Shown: positions 34,590-41,839 of the stretch, piece by piece
Layout: the number at the start of each line of letters is the position of its first letter
Numbering within the stretch: position 1 is the stretch's first letter
The notes under the pieces: generated by a model
The model's input: only the letters and a program-made list of their open reading frames with translations
Database searches by the model: none
Told to the model about the DNA's origin: nothing
Translations under genes and position numbers: made by a program
Origin: Pseudobdellovibrionaceae bacterium
GTDB taxonomy: Bacteria > Bdellovibrionota > FAC87 > UBA2466 > JACKAF01
Reading direction: 5' to 3'
Assembly (NCBI GenBank): GCA_020635235.1
Contig: JACKAF010000003.1
Coordinates: 310,001-374,000 of the forward strand
Length of the DNA stretch: 64,000 nt

Positions 34590-35782
34590 TAGCTTGGATT
34601 CGACGCCAGTTGGCGTAGTCCTTTATAGTCTTTTCGAATCTCCACAGCGATCGCCTGCGCCAGTTCTTCAGTGAAGGCCGGACTGTAGTGCAAGTTGTCT
34701 ACAAACAGGGGCCCTTCGACTTTGGACTTTTTGCAGAGGTTAGACAGATTGAGGAAATGGGTCTCCCGCACCCATCGCATGCTCTTATAGACCTCAGGAA
34801 TAAGTTGAGAGTACTCTTCCGGTGCTTGTTTCTCGTCGGAGCATTCGTAGGCCGCGTTGGGCTGCCAGACAAAATACGGTGTAACGCCGAAGGTACTCGC
34901 AACCGCCTCTCTTTGGTGGAGTGTTTCAAGATAGGATTTTTTTGTTTTCTTTGCCTCGGCTTCCAAGTCAATCTTGTCTTTGAGGTAGGCGTAGCGTTTT
35001 TCCATCACCCAACTCATCTTCTTTTCCACGCGGTTCCGATTAAGAATATTCAGCACTTTGAAAAGGGGGATGAATTCAGGGAGGTTGGTGTGACGTACCC
35101 CTTGCTGTGCTTCCTCCCAAAGCCGAGCGGCCTTCCAAGTTGATGTGGGGTAGTTCCGCGACCAGCCGTTGTTTTGGATGGACGCCCCATCAATAAAAAT
35201 TGCGAGCTGCGGAGTATTTCCGGCGTGGAGAAGTCGTTGAAACAAAATATGTGTTTGGTACCAGGAGAAACTACGGACGGAGTAGTTGCGGACGGAAACG
35301 CCTTCTCCCAAAATTTCCTGCAACTTGGCACCGAGAGTCCATTCGTCGGCGAGGTGCACTCCGAAACTTGTACTGCCTCCGAAGAGGAAAATCTTTACGG
35401 GAGCCTCGTTATTTTCAGTGTTCGCGCCTTTGCGGTATTCAAAGCCATACTCGTCCCGAAGCACATTGAGTGAGGGGCTTTCGAACGGTGGATCCCCAAT
35501 CTGGGTATAGGGACGGTACACGGAACCCATGGCGGCAAAATCGTCGAAGTCGTTGAGGACTTGACGCAGCCTTTCAGAAGGGAGCCCGCGGTAGGCCCGC
35601 AAATCGACATGTTTTCGAGAATCGTTGCTCTGGGCCGCGGGATCGGTGAGGCGCAGAAAAAGGCCGAGGAGCATGTTGAGCGCAATGAGCGCGACGAAAA
35701 AATTGGTGAAGGTGTACGCTAGCGACTGGTAGCGCGAACTGAAATTATACTGGGAAATCCAGGTTTTGACTCGCAGCCACAT
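34589..35782 (-). CDS. Membrane-anchored SGNH/GDSL hydrolase-like protein (copy 2)
   Basis: 397 residues, a clear paralogue of the following gene: same length, one N-terminal membrane helix (about 25-45), a matching LRAYRGL...RQVLNDFDDFAAMG region, block I KIFLFGGSTSFGVHLADE, LAIFIDGASI at block III and VDNLHYSPAFTEELAQAI at block V. The two are obviously the product of tandem duplication and sequence drift. The open frame extends 24 codons upstream; the ATG at 35782 has GAGGG 7 nt ahead and is preferred. Confidence 0.75.
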   Translation of the reverse strand: MWLRVKTWISQYNFSSRYQSLAYTFTNFFVALIALNMLLGLFLRLTDPAAQSNDSRKHVDLRAYRGLPSERLRQVLNDFDDFAAMGSVYRPYTQIGDPPFESPSLNVLRDEYGFEYRKGANTENNEAPVKIFLFGGSTSFGVHLADEWTLGAKLQEILGEGVSVRNYSVRSFSWYQTHILFQRLLHAGNTPQLAIFIDGASIQNNGWSRNYPTSTWKAARLWEEAQQGVRHTNLPEFIPLFKVLNILNRNRVEKKMSWVMEKRYAYLKDKIDLEAEAKKTKKSYLETLHQREAVASTFGVTPYFVWQPNAAYECSDEKQAPEEYSQLIPEVYKSMRWVRETHFLNLSNLCKKSKVEGPLFVDNLHYSPAFTEELAQAIAVEIRKDYKGLRQLASNPS

Positions 35783-35885
35783 CCTTGGGCCCTCAAGATA
35801 GGGACTTAATGTCCCTGGTGCCGACGCAGGGGGGCCAGCACTCAATTGGATCATCGGCAGAAAAGCGGCAGAAATTTAGCCTCTT

Positions 35886-36554
35886 ATGCGAAATCTTGAC
35901 GATTTTGCCGGATGCTGGTGTTTGTTAGGGATGCTCGATTTCAACGCCTCAATGCTTCGCTTAGTGGACGAGATTGTCCGCGTTGTTCCCGAGTTCCGGA
36001 TGATCCGCACCGATCGGCTGCGGGTGAGCGCGACGTTTAATCAGTCTTCGAGCCGCAGCGGACTTGTGGCCTATCTGCTTCCTCTCAAATACAAGGACGG
36101 CCGTCCCTTTGAGCGCAAGATCCGCGGCCAAAGAATTTACCACTACGGCATGGTGCCCGTTTATCACAATGGCTCGGAGCTGCTCTATATTATCTATTTC
36201 ATGCTGCCGCGGTTTTTGAATTTATCGCTCCGCGAGAAACTGGAAACCGTGATCCATGAGTTGTACCATGTGAGTCCGCACTATAATGGTGACGTACGAA
36301 GGTTAAAGGGACGTTCCTATTTACATGGTAGTTCTCTCAAGGCTTACGATCGCGTGATCGCCGCCATAACCGATCGCTTTCTGTCCGCATCGCACGACGC
36401 CGAGGCCTACGCATTTCTGAAGGGCAACCACAGTGTGATTCGCCGCCGGTTTGGAAAAATCGAGGCGATGCATGTAGTGGAACCTAAACCTACTCTACTT
36501 AAAGTTGCCCGCCTACGCCCCAACACTGAAACCCAAATGACGCTTTTTGAATAG
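35886..36554 (+). CDS. Putative metallopeptidase-like protein (HExxH)
   Basis: 222 residues. The centre reads LETVIHELYHVSP, an HExxH zinc motif, with a further conserved-looking SASHDAEAYAF about 60 residues later that could give a third ligand. There is no signal peptide. The family is not recognised beyond 'putative metallopeptidase' of the kind found as single domains in bacteria. The first ATG has no Shine-Dalgarno; a second in-frame ATG at 35931 follows TTAGGG and may be the true start. Confidence 0.6.
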   Translation: MRNLDDFAGCWCLLGMLDFNASMLRLVDEIVRVVPEFRMIRTDRLRVSATFNQSSSRSGLVAYLLPLKYKDGRPFERKIRGQRIYHYGMVPVYHNGSELLYIIYFMLPRFLNLSLREKLETVIHELYHVSPHYNGDVRRLKGRSYLHGSSLKAYDRVIAAITDRFLSASHDAEAYAFLKGNHSVIRRRFGKIEAMHVVEPKPTLLKVARLRPNTETQMTLFE

Positions 36555-36630
36555 GATGACCTGAAATCGGACCCCGAACGGTATTGTTACCGCACGCGAC
36601 TTTGGTCCGAAAAGTGAAGGGCACTTTGAT

Positions 36631-37026
36631 GTGTCTAGCGTATTGAGAAGACTAGGTTTCGTAATGATTCTGTTTCTTGTCGCGTGTGGGCCTGTTCCGA
36701 GTGCGCGGGAAGTGGCGATAGAGATGGATTTTCCTCACGTCTTGGAAGTCGTACCTGAGCGTCTTGAAAGATTGACCCGAAGGGGAGCGCGGCTTGTAGT
36801 CCATGTGCAAAGTCCGCAGCAAACAGCGGAGTACGCTTTTAGGTTCGCACGGGCAGTGCGATTGCGTTTGCAAGGGGCGATAGAGGGCGCACAGGTACGT
36901 CTTGCAGTATGGGACGGACCGGGAAAATCTCCGGGGCCGTGTCTAATCGGAGAAAAAATCTTAGGGGCTAGTCCCGTGGAGCGCGTGTCGATGCACCTGC
37001 AGGTTCCAGCAGCTTATCTGGATTAG
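36631..37026 (+). CDS. Putative lipoprotein of unknown function
   Basis: 131 residues starting at GTG 36631, with GAAGGG upstream. The signal segment ends in LFLVACGPVPS, a good lipobox (Cys at 19), so it should be lipidated. The rest contains RLVVHVQSPQQTAEYAFRFA and a Cys near the end; no known family. Converges with hpd and overlaps it by 4 nt. Confidence 0.6.
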   Translation: MSSVLRRLGFVMILFLVACGPVPSAREVAIEMDFPHVLEVVPERLERLTRRGARLVVHVQSPQQTAEYAFRFARAVRLRLQGAIEGAQVRLAVWDGPGKSPGPCLIGEKILGASPVERVSMHLQVPAAYLD

Positions 37027-38099
37027 GCGTTGGGGGAAGAACCCAACTTACCACGTCGGATTTGATCGGCCTCCATCGCATCAAAGAGCGCCTGGAAGTT
37101 TCCTTCGCCAAAGCCATCGTTTCCTTTACGTTGAATTGCCTCGTAAAAAAAAGGTCCGACGACAGGCTGAGAGAAAATTTGCAACAAGTACCCGTCCGCA
37201 TCCCCATCTACAAGTATTCCTAGGGACCGTAAATCCTCGATAGATTCCTCGACACTGGGGACGCGCTTCGGGACGGCGTCGTAGTAGCTTGGAGGCACTT
37301 CCAAGAAATCCACCGCGTGTTCGCGCAACTGCTTCAAGCTATTTAGGATGCCTTGAGAGAGCAAGGCGATATGCTGGATCCCAGGGCCGTGGTGCACGTC
37401 GATAAATTCCTGAATCTGGGACTCGGCCTCGGTAGGCTCATTAAAAGGCATCTTGATGACCTTGTCTGGGCTCTGCATGACTGTGGAGTACAGGCCTGTG
37501 TGTTTGCCGTGGATATCAAAGTAACGGGTGTCCTTCAGACCAAAAACATCCTCGTAATACTTTTTCCACCGGAGGCGTTCGCCTTGCTCCACGTTGCAGG
37601 TCACGTGATCGATGCGTTGCAGGCCAAATCCCTCATTGCTTGTGAGCACCGGGGTCGTAAATCCGGCCGCTATCATGTTGCCTTCGCGGGAAAGAAACGT
37701 GTGGCGGACATCACCGAAGGCTTGGATAGAGGCCTCCTCTACCGCGCCAAAGTCTTTGGTGTAGCGTTTAGGCGAGGAAGTGGGAAGCGCCCCGCGCGCT
37801 ACTACTGTTTCAAAAGCGGTCACCACATCTTTGCAGCGAAAAGCGATGTTGCAGACGCCGTCTCCATGCGCGGCTACGTATTTTGCGACATAGTCGTCGG
37901 CATCTTCGCTGTGGCTCAGGAGTACCTTAATATCGTTTTGGACGTAGAGCTCGGAGCTTAGCTTGCGGGCCGCGATTTCCCTGGAAGCCGCACGCTCGAA
38001 GCCGAAGTTTTCGTGCAGTTCGGCGGCTTTACCAATGTCACCCACCGCGAATTCGATGTAGTCAAAGTCCGTGATGGTGAGTTTGTCGTAAGGTGTCAT
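37023..38099 (-). CDS. hpd: 4-hydroxyphenylpyruvate dioxygenase
   Basis: Fe(II) dioxygenase converting 4-hydroxyphenylpyruvate to homogentisate in Tyr degradation. The two vicinal-oxygen-chelate halves are present; the iron ligands lie in RIDHVTCNV, GPGIQHIALLS and FFYEAIQRKG. The closing GFGEGNFQALFDAMEADQ is diagnostic. 358 residues. It follows trmD on the same strand but has its own promoter. With the Phe hydroxylase and phhB it implies a Phe/Tyr catabolic path; homogentisate 1,2-dioxygenase is not in the window. Confidence 0.96.
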   Translation of the reverse strand: MTPYDKLTITDFDYIEFAVGDIGKAAELHENFGFERAASREIAARKLSSELYVQNDIKVLLSHSEDADDYVAKYVAAHGDGVCNIAFRCKDVVTAFETVVARGALPTSSPKRYTKDFGAVEEASIQAFGDVRHTFLSREGNMIAAGFTTPVLTSNEGFGLQRIDHVTCNVEQGERLRWKKYYEDVFGLKDTRYFDIHGKHTGLYSTVMQSPDKVIKMPFNEPTEAESQIQEFIDVHHGPGIQHIALLSQGILNSLKQLREHAVDFLEVPPSYYDAVPKRVPSVEESIEDLRSLGILVDGDADGYLLQIFSQPVVGPFFYEAIQRKGNDGFGEGNFQALFDAMEADQIRRGKLGSSPNA

Positions 38100-38119
38100 G
38101 CGTCCCCCAAAGTAGCCAG

Positions 38120-38148
38120 ATTATCTGTAGGCTGGTGGGTTTTGTCAA
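38120..38148 (-). promoter_or_regulatory. Promoter of hpd with overlapping palindrome
   Basis: Minus strand: -35 TTGACA (38148-38143), 17-nt spacer, -10 GATAAT (38125-38120), 21 nt before the hpd start. The -35 is embedded in a 6-bp inverted repeat, GGTTTT-GAC-AAAACC (38138-38152), which could be an operator or part of a trmD terminator. Confidence 0.6.
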
Positions 38149-38156
38149 AACCGCTG

Positions 38157-38885
38157 CTAGGCGTCGTTTACCTCAGGCGATTCGGCCTGACGTTGCTTCG
38201 TGCGGGTTCGCTCTCGGCTCTGTTTCAGTCGCCATTCTCGGATAGCGCCGTGATTCCCACTGAGTAGTACCTCGGGAACTTTGCGGCCTTGAAATTCAGA
38301 AGGGCGCGTGTAGTGGGGGTACTCCAGCAGCGGCTCCCCACTTTCGGGATCCACGAGCTGAAAGGACTCCGACTCGAAGGCTTCTTTGTCTCTTAGGGTT
38401 CCGTCTAATTGGCGAACATACGCGTCGGCGAAGGCGACGGCGGGGAGTTCCCCTCCTGTCAGGACGAATTCCCCTAGCGATATCTCCTCGTCTACCCATT
38501 CGTCTAGAAAGCGCTGATCGATCCCTTCGTAGTGTCCACAAATCAATACAAAATGCTCGATAGACTGCGAGTGCAGTTTGTCGAGTAGTTTTCTACTCAG
38601 CGTCTTGCCCCCGGGGGTGAATGCGACCACTCGTGTGCGCGCGCGATCGAGCCCGGATAGGGTGTGTTCTGTGGCTTTGACGAGCGGTTCTACAGAAAGC
38701 ACCATACCACTGCCGCCGCCATAGACACTGTCATCCACCTGGCGGTGTGGCCCTTTACCGAAATCGCGTAGCTGTACCGTTTTAACGGAAAAAACACCGT
38801 TTCTCGCGGCTTTTCCCGGGATGCTGGTCGAAAACCAAACGGAGATCGTCTCCGGAAACAAAGTGATGAAATGAAAGGTAGGCAT
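38157..38885 (-). CDS. trmD: tRNA (guanine-N1-)-methyltransferase
   Basis: Makes m1G37 in tRNAs reading CNN codons and prevents frameshifting. Knotted SPOUT enzyme: FHFITLFPETI at the start, VDDSVYGGGSGMVL, CGHYEGIDQRFLDEWVDEE with SLGEFVLTGGE, and PHYTRPSEFQGRKVPEVL. 242 residues. The frame is open 40 codons further up inside rimM; the ATG at 38885, 2 nt after the rimM stop, fits the family start. Last gene of the ffh-rpsP-khpA-rimM-trmD operon. Confidence 0.97.
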   Translation of the reverse strand: MPTFHFITLFPETISVWFSTSIPGKAARNGVFSVKTVQLRDFGKGPHRQVDDSVYGGGSGMVLSVEPLVKATEHTLSGLDRARTRVVAFTPGGKTLSRKLLDKLHSQSIEHFVLICGHYEGIDQRFLDEWVDEEISLGEFVLTGGELPAVAFADAYVRQLDGTLRDKEAFESESFQLVDPESGEPLLEYPHYTRPSEFQGRKVPEVLLSGNHGAIREWRLKQSRERTRTKQRQAESPEVNDA

Positions 38886-38887
38886 TT

Positions 38888-39418
38888 CTAGCAGAGTTCC
38901 CCGACATTTCGCAGTCGGATGTAGCCTTGCTTGGTGTTTACTTCTTCCACGTACCGGGCATTGGCCGGGATGGCGACTTCTTTGCCTGTTTGTGTTTTGA
39001 TCCACCAGCGATCCCCGCCAATGGAACGATCCGATAGGGGTTCTACCCCCATCAAACTTCCGATGGGGCGACTGGCGTCACAATCCCAAACGGGCAGACC
39101 GACAAGGTCCTCAACGTAAAACTCATTGCTACCCGGTTCCTCGAGATCCGCACGTCGGGCAAAAAGGGACTGGCCGCGGATGGTATCCACCGCTTCTTCG
39201 CTTTCGATTTCGTTTACCGAGATCTTCCAACCTTTGGGCATCCACGCTGCTTCAGAAACAGAGAGTGGCTGGGCGTCTGTAGAGGAACTTCCGACGTAAA
39301 GATTCTTGATGTAGCGTAGAGCGGATTGCTCGCCTGCGGAGGAGCGGACCAAAAAACTGCCTTTGAATCCGTGTGGCTTTACAACGACGCCAAGTTCAAT
39401 AAAACCATCGGTAGTCAG
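38888..39418 (-). CDS. rimM: Ribosome maturation factor RimM, CTG start
   Basis: Assists 30S assembly by binding S19. In the operon slot before trmD. The family N-terminal motif ELGVVVKPHGFKGSFLV lies upstream of the first ATG/GTG/TTG codon (the TTG at 39352), so that start would remove the barrel's first strands. Going upstream in frame, the first stop is a TGA at 39422-39424, and only CTG (39418-39416) can serve as a near-normal start; it has GAGGTG 4 nt ahead. The product then has 176 residues, the usual RimM length, with the PRC-barrel half at FYVEDLVGLPVWD. Either a true CTG start or a C-for-A base error. Confidence 0.85.
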   Translation of the reverse strand: MTTDGFIELGVVVKPHGFKGSFLVRSSAGEQSALRYIKNLYVGSSSTDAQPLSVSEAAWMPKGWKISVNEIESEEAVDTIRGQSLFARRADLEEPGSNEFYVEDLVGLPVWDCDASRPIGSLMGVEPLSDRSIGGDRWWIKTQTGKEVAIPANARYVEEVNTKQGYIRLRNVGELC

Positions 39419-39441
39419 GGTTCACCTCAAAATTGGTTTAG

Positions 39442-39684
39442 CTATTCTAAGATTTCCAATACGGAACGTTTTTTAAGTTTGGTCGAGACGGCCGCCAGGA
39501 TCGTTCGAAGCGAACGCGCTGTGCGCCCTTCTTTACCAATAATCTTTCCTAAATCTTCTTTCGCAACCTTTAATTCGATGACGGTGGTCTGTTCGCCTTC
39601 CACTTCCGCCACGTTGACCTTATCCGGGTAATCTACGAGCGCCTTAGCCATAACTTCCACTAGGTTTCTCAGTTCATCTACCAC
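39442..39684 (-). CDS. khpA: KH-domain RNA-binding protein KhpA
   Basis: 80-residue single-KH protein of the KhpA family, which with KhpB binds many RNAs in several bacteria. The G-x-x-G loop is IIGKEGRTARSLRTIL, preceded by the LVDYPDKVNV opening and followed by the closing helix. Located between rpsP and rimM, its classic site. AGGAGG precedes the start. Confidence 0.93.
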   Translation of the reverse strand: MVDELRNLVEVMAKALVDYPDKVNVAEVEGEQTTVIELKVAKEDLGKIIGKEGRTARSLRTILAAVSTKLKKRSVLEILE

Positions 39685-39779
39685 GGGTCCTCCTTGTGCT
39701 TGTCGCGTACCAGTTGTTAATTTTTATCAGTCTGTCCAAACCAAGGTATACGTCAACCGAAAATCCGAACGCGTAGAGA

Positions 39780-40073
39780 CTAGGGCTGGTCTTGAGGGGC
39801 CGCTGCCTTCTCTGCGCTTGGTGCGCCGGTCAGATTTTTCAGGGTTGTCCGCAAGCGGTTCTTCACCGAGGTCGAAAGCTGGGCTCCCGTGTTCAGCCAA
39901 TATTCCAAACGAGGCTTCGAAATCACTAATGAATCTGAGCCCTTAATGGGGTTGAACGCACCGATGTGCTCGATAAAACGCCCGTCTCTTTTCTGCCGAC
40001 TGTCTTGCACAACAATCCGGAAATAGGGTTTTTTCTTCGTACCGTGTCTTGCGAACCGAATGACTGTCGCCAT
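39780..40073 (-). CDS. rpsP: 30S ribosomal protein S16
   Basis: Small-subunit protein needed for 30S assembly. MATVIRFARHGTKKKPYFRI and DGRFIEHIGAFNPI are typical; the final 20 residues are an Ala/Pro-rich tail. 97 residues. Lies 44 nt after ffh. Confidence 0.96.
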   Translation of the reverse strand: MATVIRFARHGTKKKPYFRIVVQDSRQKRDGRFIEHIGAFNPIKGSDSLVISKPRLEYWLNTGAQLSTSVKNRLRTTLKNLTGAPSAEKAAAPQDQP

Positions 40074-40117
40074 TAATTAAGCTCCAAACTAAGCTATTAC
40101 TCCAAAGTTTCGTATAC

Positions 40118-41449
40118 CTACCACATCCTCATTCGTTTGCCCATCCCAGATTTTTTGGCCATCCGGGACATCATTTTGCGGGCCTCGAGGAACTGTTTGA
40201 CCAGGCGGTTGATGTCCTCAACCCGTGTTCCGCTCCCGCTGGCAATACGCCGGCGCCGACTGGCATCGAGCACGGCGTGGTTTACCCGCTCTTCGGGGGT
40301 CATCGAGAGGATGATCGCCTCGATCTTGCGTAGCTCGGTATCGGGGGGGGACATGTTTTTTAGCTGGTTCTTTAGCTGGCCCATTCCTGGCAAAAATCGC
40401 ATCAGATTCTCAAAGGAACCCATTTTCTTGATTTGCTGGAGGTGGACGTAAAAATCAGCGAGCGTAAAATCGTTCTTCTTCACTTTGCGGGCGAGCTTTA
40501 GGCTCTCCGCGGGATCGAGCGTGTCTTTGGCTTTTTCCGCGAGCGAGAGGAGATCTCCCATATCCAAAATGCGCGAGGCAATTCGATCAGGGTGGAAGAC
40601 TTCCAGATCGGCTGAGCGTTCGCCCATACCTACAAACTTCACCGGGCAGCCCGTCACAGCCCGTACGGATAGAGCGGCACCTCCGCGTGCGTCGCCGTCC
40701 ATTTTGGTGAGAATTATTCCCGTAAGCGGGAGACTTTCCTGAAAGCTTGTCGCGATTTGGACCGCGTCCTGTCCCGTCATCGCGTCCAGTACAAGCAAGA
40801 CCTCTGCAGGAGTGAGCTCGGAAGATATATCCTCAATCTCCGCCATCATCTCGTCGTCAATGTGCAGGCGTCCAGCGGTATCTAGCAGCAGGACGTCCAT
40901 GCCGAGGCGGATGGCTTCGTCTTTTGCAAGGACCGCTCGGTGTCGGGCCGAGTCCACAACAGGGCTTTCGAAATGCTCGACGCCCAGGGGTGCCGCTACC
41001 GTTTTGAGCTGCTCAAGGGCAGCGGGACGGTAGACGTCGACCGAGGCCACCATAACGTTTTTCTTGTGCACTTCTTTGAGGTGCTTTGCGAGCTTACCCA
41101 CCGTTGTAGTTTTACCGGCGCCCTGCAAGCCCGCGACCAGGAACACGGCGGGTGGCCGGACTTTGAAATTCAGCGGAGTGGCGGATCCTCCCGTCAAGGC
41201 GGCAAGTTCATCGTAGACGATCCGAATGAACTGCTGTTCCGGGGTAAAGCTTTTCTTGATTTCGATGCCGACGCACTTGCTGCGAACCGATTCGATAAAG
41301 TCCTTAACGACTTTGACGTTCACATCGGCTTCCAGAAGGTTCTTACGCAACTGTCTGCAGACTTCGTCCAAGATGTCTTCGGTGAAGACCATCTTTCCGC
41401 CGAGAGTGCGGAGTGTTTCCAGAATTTTTTCAGTCAGATTCTCAAACAT
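40118..41449 (-). CDS. ffh: Signal recognition particle protein Ffh
   Basis: GTPase that with SRP RNA delivers nascent membrane proteins to FtsY. N domain (1-85), G domain with GLQGAGKTTTVGKLA, DVYRPAALEQL, LDTAGRLHID and TKMDGDARGG, then the Met-rich M domain from about 300 (FLPGMGQL, RRRRIASGSGTRVEDIN, ending in MSRMAKKSGMGKRMRM). 443 residues. First gene of the ffh-rpsP-khpA-rimM-trmD operon; the 390-nt region ahead is highly structured. Confidence 0.97.
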   Translation of the reverse strand: MFENLTEKILETLRTLGGKMVFTEDILDEVCRQLRKNLLEADVNVKVVKDFIESVRSKCVGIEIKKSFTPEQQFIRIVYDELAALTGGSATPLNFKVRPPAVFLVAGLQGAGKTTTVGKLAKHLKEVHKKNVMVASVDVYRPAALEQLKTVAAPLGVEHFESPVVDSARHRAVLAKDEAIRLGMDVLLLDTAGRLHIDDEMMAEIEDISSELTPAEVLLVLDAMTGQDAVQIATSFQESLPLTGIILTKMDGDARGGAALSVRAVTGCPVKFVGMGERSADLEVFHPDRIASRILDMGDLLSLAEKAKDTLDPAESLKLARKVKKNDFTLADFYVHLQQIKKMGSFENLMRFLPGMGQLKNQLKNMSPPDTELRKIEAIILSMTPEERVNHAVLDASRRRRIASGSGTRVEDINRLVKQFLEARKMMSRMAKKSGMGKRMRMW

Positions 41450-41580
41450 GGCGCGTGCCTCAGCGGGTCACGTTCGCTCAGAGAGGCCGCGCTGTAAAGA
41501 GGCAAAGGCGACTTTGCGGACAAAATAAAATCGAATTCGCGTCTGGCTAATTTCGCTGCTAATTTTTTGGATTTTTTTAA

Positions 41581-41721
41581 GGGACGACCTTACTTTCGTA
41601 AGGCCGTCCCCTACATGGGTTGGGGGCTTACGTTCCTTTTGGGGGGAACGTAACTGTTAAACTTTTTAGGCACTGCTCCCACTCTTCACCAACGTGCGCT
41701 TCGACGCAGTGCCTTGAAACG
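41581..41721 (-). ncRNA. Candidate structured RNA or ffh leader
   Basis: Read on the minus strand from a predicted transcription start near 41721: hairpin A, 9 bp (AGGCACTGC/GCAGTGCCT, 41669-41714) around a long internal region; hairpin B, 9 bp (TTACGTTCC/GGAACGTAA, 41628-41653) with an 8-nt loop; hairpin D, 13 bp (41581-41610) closed by a GAAA tetraloop. In D one position is G-U in the minus-strand RNA but A-C on the plus strand, so selection for pairing points to the minus strand. No SRP, 6S, tmRNA or riboswitch signature was recognised. No U-tract follows D, so it may be the 5' leader of ffh rather than an independent RNA. Confidence 0.45.
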
Positions 41722-41727
41722 TCGGGA

Positions 41728-41756
41728 TTTGTAACGCATCGAGTTTTTGAAAGCAA
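41728..41756 (-). promoter_or_regulatory. Promoter for the structured RNA/ffh operon
   Basis: Minus-strand -35 TTGCTT (41756-41751), 17-nt spacer, -10 TACAAA (41733-41728). Transcription would begin near 41721, just before hairpin A. Moderate match to the sigma-70 consensus. Confidence 0.4.
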
Positions 41757-41767
41757 GGGAAAATAGA

Positions 41768-41796
41768 AAAAAAATTCCCGCCTGATTTACGGGTGA
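41768..41796 (-). terminator. Possible terminator after mgtE
   Basis: Minus strand: CCCG and CGGG arms separated by 9 nt are followed closely by eight T. The stem is short (4 bp), the T-tract good. It lies about 45 nt after the mgtE stop. Confidence 0.4.
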
Positions 41797-41839
41797 GATA
41801 GGCAGTATAACTGTTTGAAATATATAGGGTTATAAAAAA

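Larger units (their letters stand above)
41450..41839 (-). other. Structured non-coding region between mgtE and ffh
   Basis: 390 nt with no coding frame. In the direction of ffh it contains, in order, a possible mgtE terminator (41768-41796), a promoter-like pair (41728-41756), three strong hairpins within 41581-41716, an A-rich stretch, and about 120 nt before ffh. Individual elements are listed separately. Confidence 0.6.

Noticed and set aside
41581..41721. SRP RNA or 6S RNA gene before ffh
   Set aside because: The tetraloop/bulge core of SRP RNA is not there, and the structure is a series of separate hairpins rather than the single long rod with central bubble of 6S. Only short, probably chance, similarity was seen.
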